Notes: generated from the sequence alone by a model not told the origin. A stretch of 64,000 bases of DNA from VRUE01 sp963703335 (GCA_963703335.1 OY969812.1:1178001-1242000); one strand, 5' to 3'; shown: positions 51,322 to 61,116, counted from the first letter of the stretch. Numbers and translations: made by a program.

Positions 51322-51582
51322 TCACGAGAGTTCCAGCCAATCGAAGTGGCGGGCGGCGAGCGTCGGCAGCACGAAATCGCCCTCGCACCAAACGAGTTCG
51401 ACTTGGCCGAGGTTTCGCGCGGCGCGCTGGACCTCTCTGCCTTTGTCGCTGCCGAGGGTGTACCGCAGCTGTTCTTTGGTCACTTGCGCCGGGAACTCAT
51501 GGAGGAGAAGCGACAGCACGGCGCGTTGCGTCGGTTTGTCCTCACGCTCGTTAGCCGAGCGCTGGCTAGGGTTGGCCTGCAT
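51322..51582 (-). CDS. Small winged-helix-like passenger protein
   Basis: 86 residues. PTQRAVLSLLLHEFPAQVTKEQLRYTLGSDKGREVQRAARNLGQVELVWCEGDFVLPTLAARHFDWLEL looks like a small winged helix (helices, then a beta wing with WCEGDFVLPT). Its stop overlaps the GTG of the XRE gene, so both were a coupled pair. A DNA-binding partner of the XRE protein is inferred. Confidence 0.72.
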   Translation of the reverse strand: MQANPSQRSANEREDKPTQRAVLSLLLHEFPAQVTKEQLRYTLGSDKGREVQRAARNLGQVELVWCEGDFVLPTLAARHFDWLELS

Positions 51583-51689
51583 CGGAAGGTTCCGCCTTTC
51601 GGTGCCACGGCCCCCGGCTGTTCCACCAGCGCGGGGGTCATTTGTTTGGTCTGAGGCAGAAAAGCTAGGCCGGGAAGCGGCTGGAAATC

Positions 51690-51715
51690 GCTTCTACAGA
51701 GATGGGCTAGACGTG
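51690..51715 (-). repeat. Right terminal inverted repeat of the IS1595-type transposon
   Basis: Reads GCTTCTACAGAGATGGGC then TAGACGTG; its complement starts CACGTCTAGCCC and ends TCTCTGTAGAAGC, matching the left end at 21 of 26 positions. Followed directly by AGTCCGAT. Confidence 0.85.
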
Positions 51716-51749
51716 AGTCCGATCACTCCCAGCGACCGGAGTGGTGGCG

Positions 51750-52358
51750 CTACTCGGAGACGAGCAGGTAGCGGCCGGAGGCGGCGGCGACCGCCAGCCC
51801 TCCGGAGATGTCGCGCTCGGTGTCCGAGAGTGCTTGCAGGGCGAAGCCGTCGGCGATCGCGAAGAGGTAGGAGACGATCTCCTCGGCCTCGTAGCGCAAG
51901 CTGAGCACGCCCTCGCGCTCCTTGGTCCTCAGCACGTCGGCCACGTGGGAGCGGGTGCGCTCGAAGAGCTGGCCAACCTCGTGCTGGATCTCCGGGTTGC
52001 GGCGACCGGCGCTGAACAGCTCGTAGAGCAGCAGGAAGAAGGTGGGCTCGTTGTCGATCAGATCGGTGAGGCTGGCGAGCAGTACGTCGATCACGTCATC
52101 GACGGTTTTCGCCTTCTCCAGCGGCTCGTCGAGCCGGGCAACGCGGATCTCGGCGTCGCGACGCACGACCTCGACCAGCAGCCGCTCCTTGGTGCCGAAG
52201 TAGTAGTGGAGCAGGCCGCGGCTGACTCCCGCCTCACGCGCGACGTGCTCGAAGGTCGAGCCGGCAGCGCCGCGCTTGGCGACGCTGACCCGCATCGCGT
52301 CAACGATGCGCTGGGCCTTCTCGCCGCTGAGCTCCCGCTCCTTGGTTGCTGCCTCCAT
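51750..52358 (-). CDS. TetR/AcrR-family transcriptional regulator
   Basis: 202 residues. The N-terminal HTH reads KAQRIVDAMRVSVAKRGAAGSTFEHVAREAGVSRGLLHYYFGTKERLLVEVV, the standard TetR signature; the C-terminal ligand domain is helical (DDVIDVLLASLTDLIDNEPTFFLLLYELFSAG). Without the transposon its stop would be 78 bases from the MMPL start on the same strand, so it probably controls that exporter. Confidence 0.92.
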   Translation of the reverse strand: MEAATKERELSGEKAQRIVDAMRVSVAKRGAAGSTFEHVAREAGVSRGLLHYYFGTKERLLVEVVRRDAEIRVARLDEPLEKAKTVDDVIDVLLASLTDLIDNEPTFFLLLYELFSAGRRNPEIQHEVGQLFERTRSHVADVLRTKEREGVLSLRYEAEEIVSYLFAIADGFALQALSDTERDISGGLAVAAASGRYLLVSE

Positions 52359-52408
52359 TGGTCCAGTCTATGGAGCGCAGCGGGCGGGAAGCCCGCTGCG
52401 CCGCCGAC

Positions 52409-52834
52409 TCAAGAACCGTTAATAGAGGTGGTGCTCGTGTACTCGAACTCCTCCTCGGCGCCGAAGAGAGCGTCGAGCACGGTCTTGCGGGCGTCCTCAC
52501 TGAGGATCAGGGCGACCGCGGCACCGACGAGGCCAAGCAGGATGAGGCGGCCGAGGCGGCTCTTCTTGCGCTTCTTCGGCCCCCTCAGCGCTTCGGACGC
52601 GTCGCGCAGGTTCTCCGCGGCGGACTTGAGGTCGCGCTGCACCTTCTTGTCGCTGGTGACGGCCTTGACGGTGCTGCCGTTGCTGGTCGCACGGCCGTAG
52701 GCGCCCCGCGCTGCCTCGAATGCCTTCCTCAGGCTGTCGCGCAGCTCTTCGTCTTCAATCAGTCGCTGCACATAGGGGTTCTCGCGGGCAGTCGAATAGA
52801 TGTCGGCGGCCTGGGTCGCCTTGGTCTTGCTCAT
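52409..52834 (-). CDS. Hypothetical protein with a C-terminal membrane helix
   Basis: 141 residues from MSKTKATQAADIYSTARENP. A charged helical part (VQRLIEDEELRDSLRKAFEAARGAYGRA; DLKSAAENLRDASEALRGPKKRKK) is followed by one hydrophobic helix (LGRLILLGLVGAAVALILSEDARK) and a short acidic tail. An upstream ATG at 52864 is possible. It may anchor a cytoplasmic helical domain to the membrane; function unknown. Confidence 0.75.
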   Translation of the reverse strand: MSKTKATQAADIYSTARENPYVQRLIEDEELRDSLRKAFEAARGAYGRATSNGSTVKAVTSDKKVQRDLKSAAENLRDASEALRGPKKRKKSRLGRLILLGLVGAAVALILSEDARKTVLDALFGAEEEFEYTSTTSINGS

Positions 52835-52893
52835 GCCTTCTCCTCGCTGGATTCTCCGGGGCACTCAGGATAACTCGCATCGATCGGGCGGCG

Positions 52894-54444
52894 TCAGCCC
52901 GGGCCGATCCCGTCCAGAAGTACCCCGTTACTGCGAAAGCCAAGCTCGGCGTCGCGGACCGTGCGCAGGCGCAGCGGCCTCAACTCCGATCCCGGCGTGG
53001 CAAAGCGACGCACGTAGAGCCGCCCCACCTTTTCGTAGCCGACTTCCCTGAAGCCCGAGCCGAAGATGGGCGCGGGCGGCGGTGGCGCCGGGCCATCGGA
53101 GATGAAGTCGACTTCTCCGACCCACCACTTGAAGCCGTCGGAGGGCCGAACCTGGAAGGACCCGGTCGAGAGGTAGTAGCGCAGAGAAGCCTCGCCCAGT
53201 GTCCAGGTCACCATCGCCCGTGGCTCCGTCGGGTCGCCGAGCGCGGTGGCGACGGGCTCCCAGTCCGGACGCTGAAGGGCGGGCGAGAGACTCGCCCAGA
53301 CCGAGAAGCCCAACGAGTAGGCGATCAAGACCGCGGCGAGTGCCGCGCCGCGGCGACGTGCATTTGGCAGGGTGAAGCCCACCGCCACCACGACCAGCAG
53401 GGGCACCAGGGCAGGCAGCAGGTTGCGGGCGAGCACGTAGTCCTTGCTCGAGTCGAGCAGGCCGATCGCGAGCGGCACCACGATCGTCACCGCGGCGATC
53501 GCGAGTGGGATCCGGGCAGCACGGCGGTCCGATCTGGCGCCGCGAACGAAGACGAGGGCAAGGCCGGCGACGGCGGCAAGCCCCGGCACCAGCATCGACA
53601 GGGGATGCTCGGGCTGGGCGATGATGTCGCCCGTCTCCCCCAGGGCGAAGGTGAGACCCGTCTCCCAGAGTCGGTGCCCGAGGCTGAAGTTGCTGATCCA
53701 TTCGGCGTGGGCGAACGATGCCTGGTGGACCAGCAACGGCGCCAGCAGCAGGCCGGCAGCGCCGACAATCCAGAGCCCAGGGAAGGCACCACCAGACTCC
53801 CGTCCACGGCGCCGCAGCAGCCAGAGCGCCATGGCGGCAATTGGAAACGCGGCGAAGTAGTGCGTAGCGAGCGCGAGCGCCGAGGCGATCCCCCAGCCAA
53901 TTGAGTCACGCCGGCGGCCGTGGTCGAGGGCGCGCACGAAGTAGAGCAAAGCGACGGCGGTGAGCAAGACGAAGAGCGCGTAGCCCCGCGCCTCCTGCGA
54001 GTACCAGACCAGCATCGGGTTGACGGCCACAAGCGCCGCGGCGACGATCCCGGTCCGGCGGTTGCCCAACTCGGCCCCGAGCAGGTAAGCGACCGGCACG
54101 GTGGCGACGCCGGCGAGCGCCGAGACCGAGCGCAAACCAACCTCCCCCGTCCCGGTCAGCTGCGTCCAGAACCAGGCGGTTGCGTAGTAGAGCGGCGGCG
54201 CCGACTCGCTGAAGCCGACCGCGTCCATCGCGTGCCAGAAGCCGTCGCGAAGGATTCGGCTGGCGGTGACGATCTCGTCGTGGTGGTAGCTCTGCACGCC
54301 GAGTGTCGCGAAACGCAGCGCCGCGGCGAGCGCGGTAAGGCCGGCAACGATCCAAAAGGTGCGCGAGCGCGAGCGAACCAGCTCGCCGATCGACTCCAGA
54401 TACGTAGAGAAGCTGCTCCTGCGCAGCGCGCCAGCGGCCTCCAT
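52894..54444 (-). CDS. GT-C (GT39/83-like) membrane glycosyltransferase
   Basis: 516 residues with about ten hydrophobic helices. VQSYHHDEIVTASRI has the acidic first-loop motif (HDE) of polyprenol-phosphate-sugar-dependent transferases; SAPPLYYATAWFW, VGLRSVSALAGVATVPVAYLLGAELGNRRTGIVAAALVAVNPMLVWYSQEARGYAL is the hallmark of the PMT/ArnT-like family. The C-terminal region after the helices is a soluble domain with RRFATPGSELRPL. Transfers a sugar to a cell-envelope acceptor; details unknown. Starts four bases before the lon stop. Confidence 0.9.
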   Translation of the reverse strand: MEAAGALRRSSFSTYLESIGELVRSRSRTFWIVAGLTALAAALRFATLGVQSYHHDEIVTASRILRDGFWHAMDAVGFSESAPPLYYATAWFWTQLTGTGEVGLRSVSALAGVATVPVAYLLGAELGNRRTGIVAAALVAVNPMLVWYSQEARGYALFVLLTAVALLYFVRALDHGRRRDSIGWGIASALALATHYFAAFPIAAMALWLLRRRGRESGGAFPGLWIVGAAGLLLAPLLVHQASFAHAEWISNFSLGHRLWETGLTFALGETGDIIAQPEHPLSMLVPGLAAVAGLALVFVRGARSDRRAARIPLAIAAVTIVVPLAIGLLDSSKDYVLARNLLPALVPLLVVVAVGFTLPNARRRGAALAAVLIAYSLGFSVWASLSPALQRPDWEPVATALGDPTEPRAMVTWTLGEASLRYYLSTGSFQVRPSDGFKWWVGEVDFISDGPAPPPPAPIFGSGFREVGYEKVGRLYVRRFATPGSELRPLRLRTVRDAELGFRSNGVLLDGIGPG

Positions 54445-54448
54445 GCGA

Positions 54449-56853
<2,405 letters not shown>

Positions 56854-56854
<1 letters not shown>

Positions 56855-57249
56855 TAGTCCCTCCCGATCGGGACCCGGCGCGTCGTTTCGGCCGGGTCGC
56901 GCAACGGCAACTCGATCCGCAGCACCCCGTCCTCATAGGTCGCGCTGGCCCGCTCCGGATCAACGTCCACCTGAAACTCAACAACCCGCCGGAACGGCCC
57001 AGAAGGAATCTCCACCTGCTGATAGACCCGCCCCTCAGTCTCCTGCACCTGCCGCTCCCCAACGATCGCCAACTGCCTAACCCCAACCTCGATCCCTACC
57101 TCGTCCAGCTCGACCCCCGCCAGATCGACCTTAACCACCGCCCGCTGCGGATCCCCGCAGTAGTACACGTCCACATTCGGAGTAAAGCCTCTGCTCCGAC
57201 GACTGACGTAGGTCGTGCGGGCCCAGGCGTACAGGTCGCGCTCCGGCAT
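56854..57249 (-). CDS. Hsp20/alpha-crystallin small heat-shock protein
   Basis: 131 residues from MPERDLYAWARTTYVSRRSRGF. The alpha-crystallin domain is visible: VDVYYCGDPQRAVVKVDLAGVELDEVGIEVGVRQLAIVGERQVQ, VEIPSGPFRRVVEFQVDVDPERASATYEDGVLRIELPL. The short tail lacks a clear IXI motif but has VPIGRD. It binds unfolding proteins; the lon gene downstream suggests a hold-and-degrade stress unit. A 94-bp palindromic repeat lies upstream. Confidence 0.92.
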
Positions 57250-57279
57250 AGGCAGAAACATAGCCAGACCCGGTTGTCG

Positions 57280-57373
57280 CGGGGGGTGGCGCGGTTTTGG
57301 GGGACCGTCCCGAGGAGGCGGCGAAGCCGCCCCCGCAGGGATGGTGGCACCAAAACGGCGACAGGACCCGCCG
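57280..57373 (+). repeat. 94-bp palindromic element, copy C, upstream of hsp20
   Basis: Matches the 736-825 copy at both ends (GGGTGGCG; CGGCGACAGGACCCGCCG) and centrally (GGGGGACCG.CCC.GAGGA.GC). Its inner arms differ but stay complementary: GGTTTTGG pairs with CCAAAAC where copy B has GTAGGGG/CCCCTAC. It is intergenic, between the 62-residue Cys-containing gene and hsp20. Confidence 0.8.
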
Positions 57374-57384
57374 CGCCTACCGCT

Positions 57385-57573
57385 TCAGGCTGCTCCTGCT
57401 TGTGACGCCCATCTTGGGGGCCTCATCAGTAGGACGGGCTGCTTCGGCGGCACCAGGCCCTCTGGACGATTGGGCCGAAACGTCGCGCAGGGCTCGTCCA
57501 GCTCGAGCGCGCAGAGGAGGTTCTTCTGGAAGTAGCAGTCCTCGCAACTCGGCTTCTTGGGCTTGCGCGGCAC
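57385..57573 (-). CDS. Small Cys-containing conserved-type protein
   Basis: 62 residues from GTG 57573 (VPRKPKKPSCEDCYFQKNLLCALELDEPCATFRPNRPEGL). Four Cys in CEDCYFQKNLLCALELDEPC could bind zinc or an iron-sulfur centre. The same pattern occurs in actinobacterial small proteins of unknown role, from my memory of the family. The tail (VLLMRPPRWASQAGAA) is less typical. It precedes the palindromic repeat and hsp20 on the same strand. Confidence 0.7.
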   Translation of the reverse strand: MPRKPKKPSCEDCYFQKNLLCALELDEPCATFRPNRPEGLVPPKQPVLLMRPPRWASQAGAA

Positions 57574-57711
57574 GACGGCGATATTGCCACTGTCGTGACG
57601 CTTTCGTGAGGCACGATTCCGCAAAGCGCAACGTTCTTGACACAGTCTCGTCACAGGTTCCCCGCGTCTTGCGGAAGCCGGCCGCCGCATCGCTACCATG
57701 AGCGTTGCCCG

Positions 57712-58335
57712 ATGGACGCCAATCGGACCCAGAAGCTCGCCGCCTCGCCGCAGCTGTTCGAGAGCGACTTCCTCAACTTCTTCTCGCGGGTGCACCCTTC
57801 GGTCCCGGCGATCGTCTTCGTGCCCGTGGTCGTCGCCATGGAGTGGCTCGGCGCCGATCGCGGCTACGCCGCCTGGCAGCTGATCCTGCTCAGCCTCGCC
57901 GGGATCGGCATCTGGACCTTGACCGAGTACTGGCTGCATCGGCTCGTCTTCCACTGGCAACCCGACAACGCCTTCGGGCGGCGGATGCACTTCATCATCC
58001 ACGGCATCCACCATGACCATCCCAACGACAAGCTGCGCCTGGTCATGCCTCCCGCGGTAGCGATCCCGCTGGCGGCGCTCTTCTACTTCGCCTTCACGCT
58101 GATCTTCGGCACGCCGGCGACCTACCCGCTCTTCGGCGGCTTCCTCCTCGGCTACCTCTTCTACGACTACACGCACTACTACGTACACCACTTCGTCCCC
58201 AAATCAGACTTCGGCAAGCGCCTGCGCGAGCAGCACATGCGCCACCACTTCCAGGACCACCGCTACGGCTTCGGCGTCTCCTCCCCGCTTTGGGACGTGG
58301 TCTTTCGGACTTTGCCCCGCAGACCCCGCGACTAG
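57712..58335 (+). CDS. Sterol desaturase/fatty acid 2-hydroxylase-family protein
   Basis: 207-residue membrane diiron enzyme. Histidine clusters of the fatty acid hydroxylase family are present: YWLHRLVFHW, IIHGIHHDHPND, THYYVHHF and EQHMRHHFQDHRYGFGVSSPLWDVVF. Several helices (VPAIVFVPVVVAMEWLG, LILLSLAGIGIWTL, VAIPLAALFYFAFTLIFG, LFGGFLLGYLFYDYTHYY). Probably hydroxylates the alpha carbon of an acyl chain. Ends overlapping the convergent PucR gene by four bases. Confidence 0.93.
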   Translation: MDANRTQKLAASPQLFESDFLNFFSRVHPSVPAIVFVPVVVAMEWLGADRGYAAWQLILLSLAGIGIWTLTEYWLHRLVFHWQPDNAFGRRMHFIIHGIHHDHPNDKLRLVMPPAVAIPLAALFYFAFTLIFGTPATYPLFGGFLLGYLFYDYTHYYVHHFVPKSDFGKRLREQHMRHHFQDHRYGFGVSSPLWDVVFRTLPRRPRD

Positions 58336-59513
58336 CGCCTCGCGGTAGAGCGCAGGGCCATCTCTAGTTCGAAGCGGGCGTCGGGGTCATCCAGCTGGTC
58401 GCCGAGGAGCTCGCGTAGACGGGCCACTCGGTAGCGGGCGGTCTGCGGGTGGACGTGCAGTTCGGCGGCCATCTCTACTGAGTTGCCGCGCTGGCGCACG
58501 AATGCCAGCGCCGTCTCACTCATTCGCGCGCGAGCATTCTCGGTCAAAGAGTCGAAGGGGGCCAAGCGGTGGGAGGCGATCCGCGCAACCAAGCTTCCGC
58601 CTTCGAGCAGTATCAGGTCGGCGAGGTGATCCTCGGCCTTGAGTAGGCCGTCGGCCGAGACCGCGCCGGCTTCCGCCGCGCGCAGCGCGGCCTTGGCCAA
58701 CTGCCAGGACTCCGAAGCCTCCGCCGGCGGGCCGGCGGGACCGAGCGCACCTGGCCGACTGCCCACAGCGCGGACAATGTCTGCCGCCCGGCCCGGCCCG
58801 GCAGGATCGGGAACGAGCACGCAACCAAGTTCCTCGAAGCTAGTGACCAAGGCGTCGGCGGGCAGGCATCGTCCGATCGCGGCTAGATCGTCCCCTGCGC
58901 AGGCAAGCGCGGCCAGCCGGCGCGGCAGTTTCCAGCCGGCGGCCTGCGCGGCCGCCCGAACGTCGACGGCCTCGGCGGCGGGCTCCCGCATCAGCAGCGC
59001 AACGAGCTCGTGGTTGCGACGGCGGCGCACGTCCTCGCCCTCGGACTGAGCTGCCGCGTAGCCCTCCACAGAGTCGGCGGAGAGCTCGTCGATGTAGGCG
59101 AAGATCGCCTCGGCCAGCAGGCTCAGCACCTCGGCGTCGAGCTTCGCCTCACGGCCGGTCTTGGCAAGTCGTCGCCAGGCAACCCGAGCGCCAACGCGAT
59201 AGGCGGCCTGGAGTGAGTCCAGCGTGCGTCCCTGGCGTAGCTCGCCCCGGCCGAGCGCAACGTAGACCTCGCGGCCGAGACCCCGGCCGACATCGGGATC
59301 GCGGATCAGGGCGACGAACTGGCTGAGCGCCTCGGCGACCCCGGTGCGGATCCCACGGCCGAAGCGTCCCTCCAGCGGTCGCGCGTACTCGGGTACCTCG
59401 TGCGCGATCGTTTCGAGGATCTCCTCGGTGACCGCCTCGAGCTGCGGCTCGATCAGGTCAGCGATCGTTCTGGGGAGGCTTCTCCAGGGCTCAGCGTTCA
59501 AAGTTTTTGTCAT
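58332..59513 (-). CDS. PucR-family regulator with an RsbRD-like N-terminal domain
   Basis: 393 residues. The N-terminal part (SLPRTIADLIEPQLEAVTEEILETIAHEVPEYARP...LIRDPDVGRGLGREVYVALGRGELRQGRTLDSLQAAYRVGARVAWRRL) resembles the RsbRD_N domain seen in PucR proteins; the C-terminal HTH is LTENARARMSETALAFVRQRGNSVEMAAELHVHPQTARYRVARLRELLG. It is divergent from the desaturase gene with a 78-base spacer, so the desaturase is the natural target. Confidence 0.9.
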   Translation of the reverse strand: MTKTLNAEPWRSLPRTIADLIEPQLEAVTEEILETIAHEVPEYARPLEGRFGRGIRTGVAEALSQFVALIRDPDVGRGLGREVYVALGRGELRQGRTLDSLQAAYRVGARVAWRRLAKTGREAKLDAEVLSLLAEAIFAYIDELSADSVEGYAAAQSEGEDVRRRRNHELVALLMREPAAEAVDVRAAAQAAGWKLPRRLAALACAGDDLAAIGRCLPADALVTSFEELGCVLVPDPAGPGRAADIVRAVGSRPGALGPAGPPAEASESWQLAKAALRAAEAGAVSADGLLKAEDHLADLILLEGGSLVARIASHRLAPFDSLTENARARMSETALAFVRQRGNSVEMAAELHVHPQTARYRVARLRELLGDQLDDPDARFELEMALRSTARR

Positions 59514-59591
59514 CTGGCTAACAAATATTTGGGAGAAAAGTTGGCTTAGAGGCTAGTTCTTATCGCTTGAAGCGGCGTAACTTGCCCTCCC
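59514..59591. promoter_or_regulatory. Divergent promoter region with a perfect CAAATATTTG palindrome
   Basis: The 78-base spacer is AT-rich and holds the 10-bp perfect palindrome CAAATATTTG at 59522-59531 plus TTGGCT repeats. It must contain promoters for both genes. The palindrome is a candidate operator for the PucR regulator. Confidence 0.5.
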
Positions 59592-60482
59592 GTGCACGAA
59601 ATGACCAAAGTTGAGAAGGTCGCCAACCTCGGAGCGGTCGTCGTTCCCTTCCTCGCCACGCTCGCCGCCGTGGTGCTTCTCTGGAACCAGATCGTCAGCA
59701 TCACCGACCTAGTGATCGCGGCTGTGATGTACCTCGCCACCGCAATCGGAATCACGGTCGGCTTTCACCGCCTACTTACGCACCGCTCCTTCCAGACGTC
59801 GAAGCCGCTGGAATATGCCTTTGCTGTTCTCGGCTCGATGGCGGTGCAGGGACCGGTGATCTCGTGGGTGGCCGACCACCGCAAGCATCACGCCCATACG
59901 GATAGCGATGGTGACCCGCACAGCCCACACGTTGGGCACCAGGCTGGGCTCCGCGGGGTCGCAGCGGGCCTCTGGCACGCTCATGCAGGTTGGCTGATGT
60001 CCACGCAGGGCCGAGCTGATTGGAAGCGTTACGCCGCCGAGCTGAACGAGGACCGTGGCATGCGATTCATCGCCCGACAGTTCGTTCCGCTGGTGCTACT
60101 CACCCTGCTGCTGCCGACCCTGGCTGGCTACGTTGTCAGTGGCACGCTCGCCGGAGCAGCAACCGGCCTGCTTTGGGGCGGGCTGGTGCGAATTTTCTTT
60201 GTGCATCACGTGACTTGGAGCGTCAACTCGGTTTGCCACTACTTTGGCACGCGCCGGTTTAGTACTGATGATCGGTCGACCAATGTTTTCTGGCTCGCCC
60301 TGCCCTCGCTGGGGGAGTCCTGGCACCACAACCATCACGCCTTTCCACGTTCGGCAGTTCATGGCCTGCGGCGCTGGGAGATCGACCCTTCGGCTTTGAT
60401 CATTGGCGCGCTGGAGACACTTGGCCTGGCTTGGAACGTGGTGCGCATTTCACCCGAGCGCCAAGCTCAGCGCACCGCTTAA
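59592..60482 (+). CDS. Membrane acyl-CoA (delta-9-type) fatty acid desaturase
   Basis: 296 residues, GTG 59592 (ATG 59601 is also in frame). The three histidine boxes of stearoyl-CoA-type desaturases are present: GFHRLLTHRSF, DHRKHHAHTDSDGDPHSPH and ESWHHNHHAFPRSAVHGLRRWEIDPS. Four hydrophobic helices surround them. It introduces a double bond into saturated acyl chains in the membrane. The neighbouring fatty acid hydroxylase and PucR regulator make a small lipid-modification locus. Confidence 0.94.
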   Translation: MHEMTKVEKVANLGAVVVPFLATLAAVVLLWNQIVSITDLVIAAVMYLATAIGITVGFHRLLTHRSFQTSKPLEYAFAVLGSMAVQGPVISWVADHRKHHAHTDSDGDPHSPHVGHQAGLRGVAAGLWHAHAGWLMSTQGRADWKRYAAELNEDRGMRFIARQFVPLVLLTLLLPTLAGYVVSGTLAGAATGLLWGGLVRIFFVHHVTWSVNSVCHYFGTRRFSTDDRSTNVFWLALPSLGESWHHNHHAFPRSAVHGLRRWEIDPSALIIGALETLGLAWNVVRISPERQAQRTA

Positions 60483-60537
60483 GAGCTCACCCGGGCGGGC
60501 ACCTTCATCCAAATGGCCAGAGTGACAAGCGTCAATT

Positions 60538-60555
60538 TGACTATATGAATAGTCA
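60538..60555 (+). promoter_or_regulatory. Putative promoter/operator of the AT-hook gene
   Basis: TTGACT (60538) followed by an inverted repeat GACTAT ATGA ATAGTC that overlaps it. A GTCAC...GTGAC pair lies just beyond (60554-60569). It is about 80-95 bases upstream of the start of the next gene, which has a strong AAGGAAGG ribosome site (60624-60631). Confidence 0.45.
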
Positions 60556-60633
60556 CCGTCACTGTGACTCTGCCACACTCCCGGTAGCTGACGACCCGGG
60601 AGGCACAAAGCTGACGGGAATGAAAGGAAGGAA

Positions 60634-61041
60634 ATGCCTAGCACCAGCAACGTACTCGACGAGGCTCTCGACCTGGTCAAGAAGAGGCTCGCCGAGCTCG
60701 ATGAGGAGCGCAAGCGCCTCGAGCGTGCACTCGCCGAGCTTGGTGGCACCGTAACTCGTCGCCCCGGCCGCCCTCCCGGCTCCGGACGACGCGGTCCCGG
60801 CAGGCCGCCCAAAGCTGCACCCGCCTCGACCTCAACCGCTCCACGTAAACGCCGTCGCCGTCGCCGCGGTGGCACCCGTGCGGACCAGGCTGTTGCGCTG
60901 GTTGAGCAGAAGCCCGGTATCTCCGCCTCGGAGATCGCCAAGCAGATGAAAATTAAACCGAACTACCTCTACCGGGTGCTCGGTGAAATGGAGAAAGAGG
61001 GACGCGTCAAGAAGAAGGGGCGCGAGTACCACCCCGCCTAA
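60634..61041 (+). CDS. Nucleoid-type protein with coiled coil, AT-hooks and a winged helix
   Basis: 135 residues. An N-terminal coiled coil (LDLVKKRLAELDEERKRLERALAELGG) is followed by two AT-hook-like motifs (RRPGRPPG and RGPGRPPK), a basic stretch (APRKRRRRRRGG) and a C-terminal winged-helix-type HTH (DQAVALVEQKPGISASEIAKQMKIKPNYLYRVLGEMEKEGRVKKKGREYHPA). The layout suggests a dimeric DNA-bridging or H-NS/Lsr2-like regulator, though it lacks the Lsr2 fold. A strong ribosome site and a perfect terminator imply high, monocistronic expression. Confidence 0.82.
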   Translation: MPSTSNVLDEALDLVKKRLAELDEERKRLERALAELGGTVTRRPGRPPGSGRRGPGRPPKAAPASTSTAPRKRRRRRRGGTRADQAVALVEQKPGISASEIAKQMKIKPNYLYRVLGEMEKEGRVKKKGREYHPA

Positions 61042-61069
61042 AGGCGCCGAACTGCGCGCTTTGTTGAGC

Positions 61070-61101
61070 AAAGCCGGCCCCACGTGGGGCCGGCTTTTTT
61101 T
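61070..61101 (+). terminator. Rho-independent terminator after the AT-hook gene
   Basis: A 28-bp perfect palindrome AAAGCCGGCCCCAC / GTGGGGCCGGCTTT followed by a run of T. It also lies between convergent genes (mdh ends at 61117) and its A-run makes it usable from the other side. Confidence 0.93.
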
Positions 61102-61116
61102 ATTCTCCGAATGGGC

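Larger units (their letters stand above)
49876..51325 (-). pseudogene. XRE-family regulator gene split by an IS481-type insertion
   Basis: The N-terminal part (GTG 51325, VSVARQFGANLARLRKRADMSQEELAWG...ISQLERGL) and C-terminal part (VARIDTAAKLAATLEVDPGDLFEGIAWEPG...REGLA, stop at 49876) flank the IS481-type element. Removing bases 50011-51193 (the element plus one copy of CCTTAGAC) restores one continuous 88-residue frame reading QLERGLRVARIDTAAKL, a standard XRE/Cro-CI domain. Its GTG overlaps the stop of the winged-helix gene upstream (GTGA). As it stands the gene is broken; the truncated N-terminal half could still be translated. Confidence 0.9.
46776..51715 (+). mobile_element. IS1595-type transposon with passenger genes, about 4.94 kb
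   Basis: Ends are 26-bp imperfect inverted repeats starting CACG (21 of 26 bases agree, ending in TCTCTGTAGAAGC on the left). Both are flanked by AGTCCGAT, an 8-bp direct repeat (46768-46775 and 51716-51723), the duplication size expected for the IS1595 family. Inside are an IS1595-family transposase with a coupled small HTH gene, an 804-bp hypothetical gene, three small minus-strand genes, a winged-helix gene and an XRE gene split by a nested IS481-type element. IS1595 relatives with passenger genes are known in general; this gene set is unrecognised by me. Confidence 0.85.

Noticed and set aside
46765..51726. A 14-bp direct repeat GTGAGTCCGATCAC at both ends read as a 14-bp target duplication
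   Set aside because: The outer GTG/CAC bases are complementary and extend the inverted repeats by three on each side, leaving AGTCCGAT as an 8-bp duplication, which suits the IS1595 transposase better.
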